DNA of 5,539 nucleotides from Promethearchaeota archaeon (GTDB lineage Archaea; Asgardarchaeota; Lokiarchaeia; Sigyniarchaeales; Promethearchaeaceae). This document shows positions 4,380 through 5,539 of the stretch, piece after piece. The notes below the pieces were generated by a model, which was not told the origin of the DNA, did not search any database, and saw only the letters and a list, made by a program, of their open reading frames with translations. The position numbers and the translations under genes are program-made. Numbering within the stretch: the stretch's first letter is position 1; each line of letters starts with the position of its first letter. The DNA lies in contig WJKO01000339.1 in NCBI GenBank assembly GCA_014729055.1, forward strand, positions 1 to 5,539, read 5' to 3'.

Positions 4380-5294
4380 TCAAAAACCAAAATCCAACTG
4401 ATCCTTATTGGTTAATTTTAAATTTCTTTTATAAAAAAACATGGCAGGGCGCGGCTCAGAATAAATTTCTTTTACCTCAAGAGCTTTTCTCGGAAAAAAA
4501 TTTAATATGTATCTTTTGTAGTAATCGCTTCGCCAATTATACTGGTTACTAGTGATTTCCCGGACTAAAGGCAGCATCAGATCCGCAAGCTCAACAAAGC
4601 ATTCCTTTTTGCTTGAACAATCAAGGACCTGACCGATGGAGCCTATTATACAATCAATAAATTGGATGCATTGCGACTCGGAGGAATAAGCATCTTCCTT
4701 TTCATGATTGGAACTGATCTGAGTTACCCTAGAAGTGTCAATATGAATGTTTTTAACTTTTCTTTTTTTTATTTTGTATATGGGATGATGAGGAAAGGGG
4801 TCCTCTCCAGGCCTATCGCTGGCGTGCGAAAATATCTCTGAAACAGTTACTTTATCTTGATTCTTGAAGAAAAATCTCAGCATTGAAAACAAAGCCATTT
4901 CGAAAAAACGGTTATATATCCTGAAGTCTTTTTGAGATCTTTTGTCTTTAGAGTCCCCAAAAACGTCATAATTAATATTTTGACAACATACACCGAAAAA
5001 GTATAAGTACCCCGCATTATAATATTTATTTCTAAAGTATTTTATCCACTCTCTGGCAAGCTTGATTTTATTACTGTATTTCTCTTCGGTTATTTTACAG
5101 AAATGGAGTTCCCTATAATATTTTGCGGAATCTCTGCATAGATTTAGTCCTTGCAAAACATCTTTAAAATTTTCAACCGGAATAGCAAGAAGTCCATGAT
5201 AGAGCCATTCTTTCCCATACCTTCTCTCATCATGAAAAACAAGAATTGATTCCATTCTTTTAGTTGCTGGTTTTCCAAAAAGATCTTTTTTCAT
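4380..5294 (-). CDS. DUF3800-like protein (304 aa)
   Basis: Features of the DUF3800 family, predicted to have an RNase H-like fold, appear in the expected order: an early beta strand ending in a D-E pair (ILVFHDERR, D22-E23), RELHFCKI (61-68), YFFGVCC (98-104), a long helix (FRIYNRFFEMALFSMLRFFF, 124-143), VSEIFSHASDRPGEDPFPHH (151-170), and SQCIQFIDCIIGSIGQ (207-222). The last resembles the family's 'Q-x-ADxI-x-G' helix with D214. Conserved acids D22, E23 and D214 could form a metal site; this is inference. The protein is cysteine-rich for its size (nine Cys) and has a basic stretch at 174-181. ATG 5294 fits the promoter just upstream. M14 is an alternative start, and neither has a strong ribosome binding site. 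The function of the family is not settled; it is frequent in mobile and defence-rich regions. Confidence 0.72.
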   Translation of the reverse strand: MKKDLFGKPATKRMESILVFHDERRYGKEWLYHGLLAIPVENFKDVLQGLNLCRDSAKYYRELHFCKITEEKYSNKIKLAREWIKYFRNKYYNAGYLYFFGVCCQNINYDVFGDSKDKRSQKDFRIYNRFFEMALFSMLRFFFKNQDKVTVSEIFSHASDRPGEDPFPHHPIYKIKKRKVKNIHIDTSRVTQISSNHEKEDAYSSESQCIQFIDCIIGSIGQVLDCSSKKECFVELADLMLPLVREITSNQYNWRSDYYKRYILNFFPRKALEVKEIYSEPRPAMFFYKRNLKLTNKDQLDFGF

Positions 5295-5311
5295 TTTCTA
5301 GTTCAGTGATA

Positions 5312-5340
5312 AATATACAAATCGTTTATAAAGATATCAA
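5312..5340 (-). promoter_or_regulatory. Strong promoter for the DUF3800-like gene
   Basis: TTGATA (5340-5335), a 17-base spacer and TATATT (5317-5312) lie immediately upstream of the ATG at 5294. Transcription would start near 5305, leaving a leader of only about 10 bases, which explains the lack of a normal ribosome binding site. Confidence 0.6.
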
Positions 5341-5437
5341 TCTTTTCTCGATGTGAATATTTTGATATTTATGATTTTTGATCCGGAATACTTTAAGATT
5401 TCAGTATGCATTTTTAATAATCGCAAAGTATAAATCC

Positions 5438-5464
5438 TTGACTCGCATCTCCCATAATGATAAT
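5438..5464 (+). promoter_or_regulatory. Possible promoter for the right-edge gene
   Basis: TTGACT (5438-5443) and GATAAT (5459-5464) have good hexamers but only 15 bases between them. They lie about 60 bases before the ATG at 5527. The rest of 5341-5526 is AT-rich, with no other signal that I can support. Confidence 0.35.
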
Positions 5465-5526
5465 TATTTTCTTAGATGATGGAAACAATTAAGAATAATT
5501 AATATTATTCCTGAAAGAGGTATTTT

Positions 5527-5539
5527 ATGAGCAAGAATC
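5527..5539 (+). CDS. Start of a plus-strand gene cut by the window edge
   Basis: ATG followed by codons for Ser-Lys-Asn is preceded by GAAAGAGG with a 6-base gap, an excellent ribosome binding site. Only four codons are visible, so the product cannot be identified. It is divergent from the DUF3800-like gene. Confidence 0.6.

Noticed and set aside
1..5539. CRISPR array
   Set aside because: No regularly spaced repeats were seen on either strand.

Overview
The window is bacterial and reads as the junction between an AT-rich chromosome (about 3380-5539) and a more GC-balanced accessory region (about 1-3340). The species cannot be named. A lipoprotein-type signal peptide and a pseudopilin-like domain fit a Gram-negative-type envelope.

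Bases 1-2726 hold a run of integron gene cassettes, all read on the minus strand. The evidence is two attC recombination sites (610-669 and 1804-1862), each with R''/R' core sites, a foldable centre and an extrahelical G. A third site, 1391-1409, has lost its centre. Each cassette's first bases complement the R'' end of its own attC, so the unit edges can be set to the base. In reading order the units are: (1) 2725-1810, a protein with homing-endonuclease-associated-type repeats and a nuclease-like C-terminal domain; (2) 1809-1397, a small protein of a family I associate with cassettes (DUF6979-like); (3) 1396-616, a HEPN-like protein of unknown function; (4) from 615 leftward out of the window, the start of a phospholipase-D-like protein resembling the N-terminus of PLD-helicase fusions. 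No integron integrase is present, so within the window this is a cluster of attC sites lacking an integrase (CALIN-like). The unit-1 boundary carries a possible promoter with a hairpin in its spacer.

Bases 2808-3340 contain no intact gene. They hold the tail of a broken minus-strand gene, a 51-bp segment that looks like an IS21-family terminus, and an open frame with no start. At 3337-3378 lies the 5' half of a tRNA-Leu(CAA), whose promoter still sits at 3416-3445. Base composition shifts at this point.

Bases 3379-5539 are AT-rich: a putative lipoprotein gene with a GspG/pseudopilin-like C-terminal domain (plus strand), a convergent DUF3800-like gene (minus strand) with a strong, nearly leaderless promoter, and the first codons of another plus-strand gene at the right edge.

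The cassette genes are adjacent because cassettes are captured independently, not because they need to work in one pathway. Nuclease-like, HEPN-like and PLD/helicase-like contents make a defence role plausible for some of them. That is inference.
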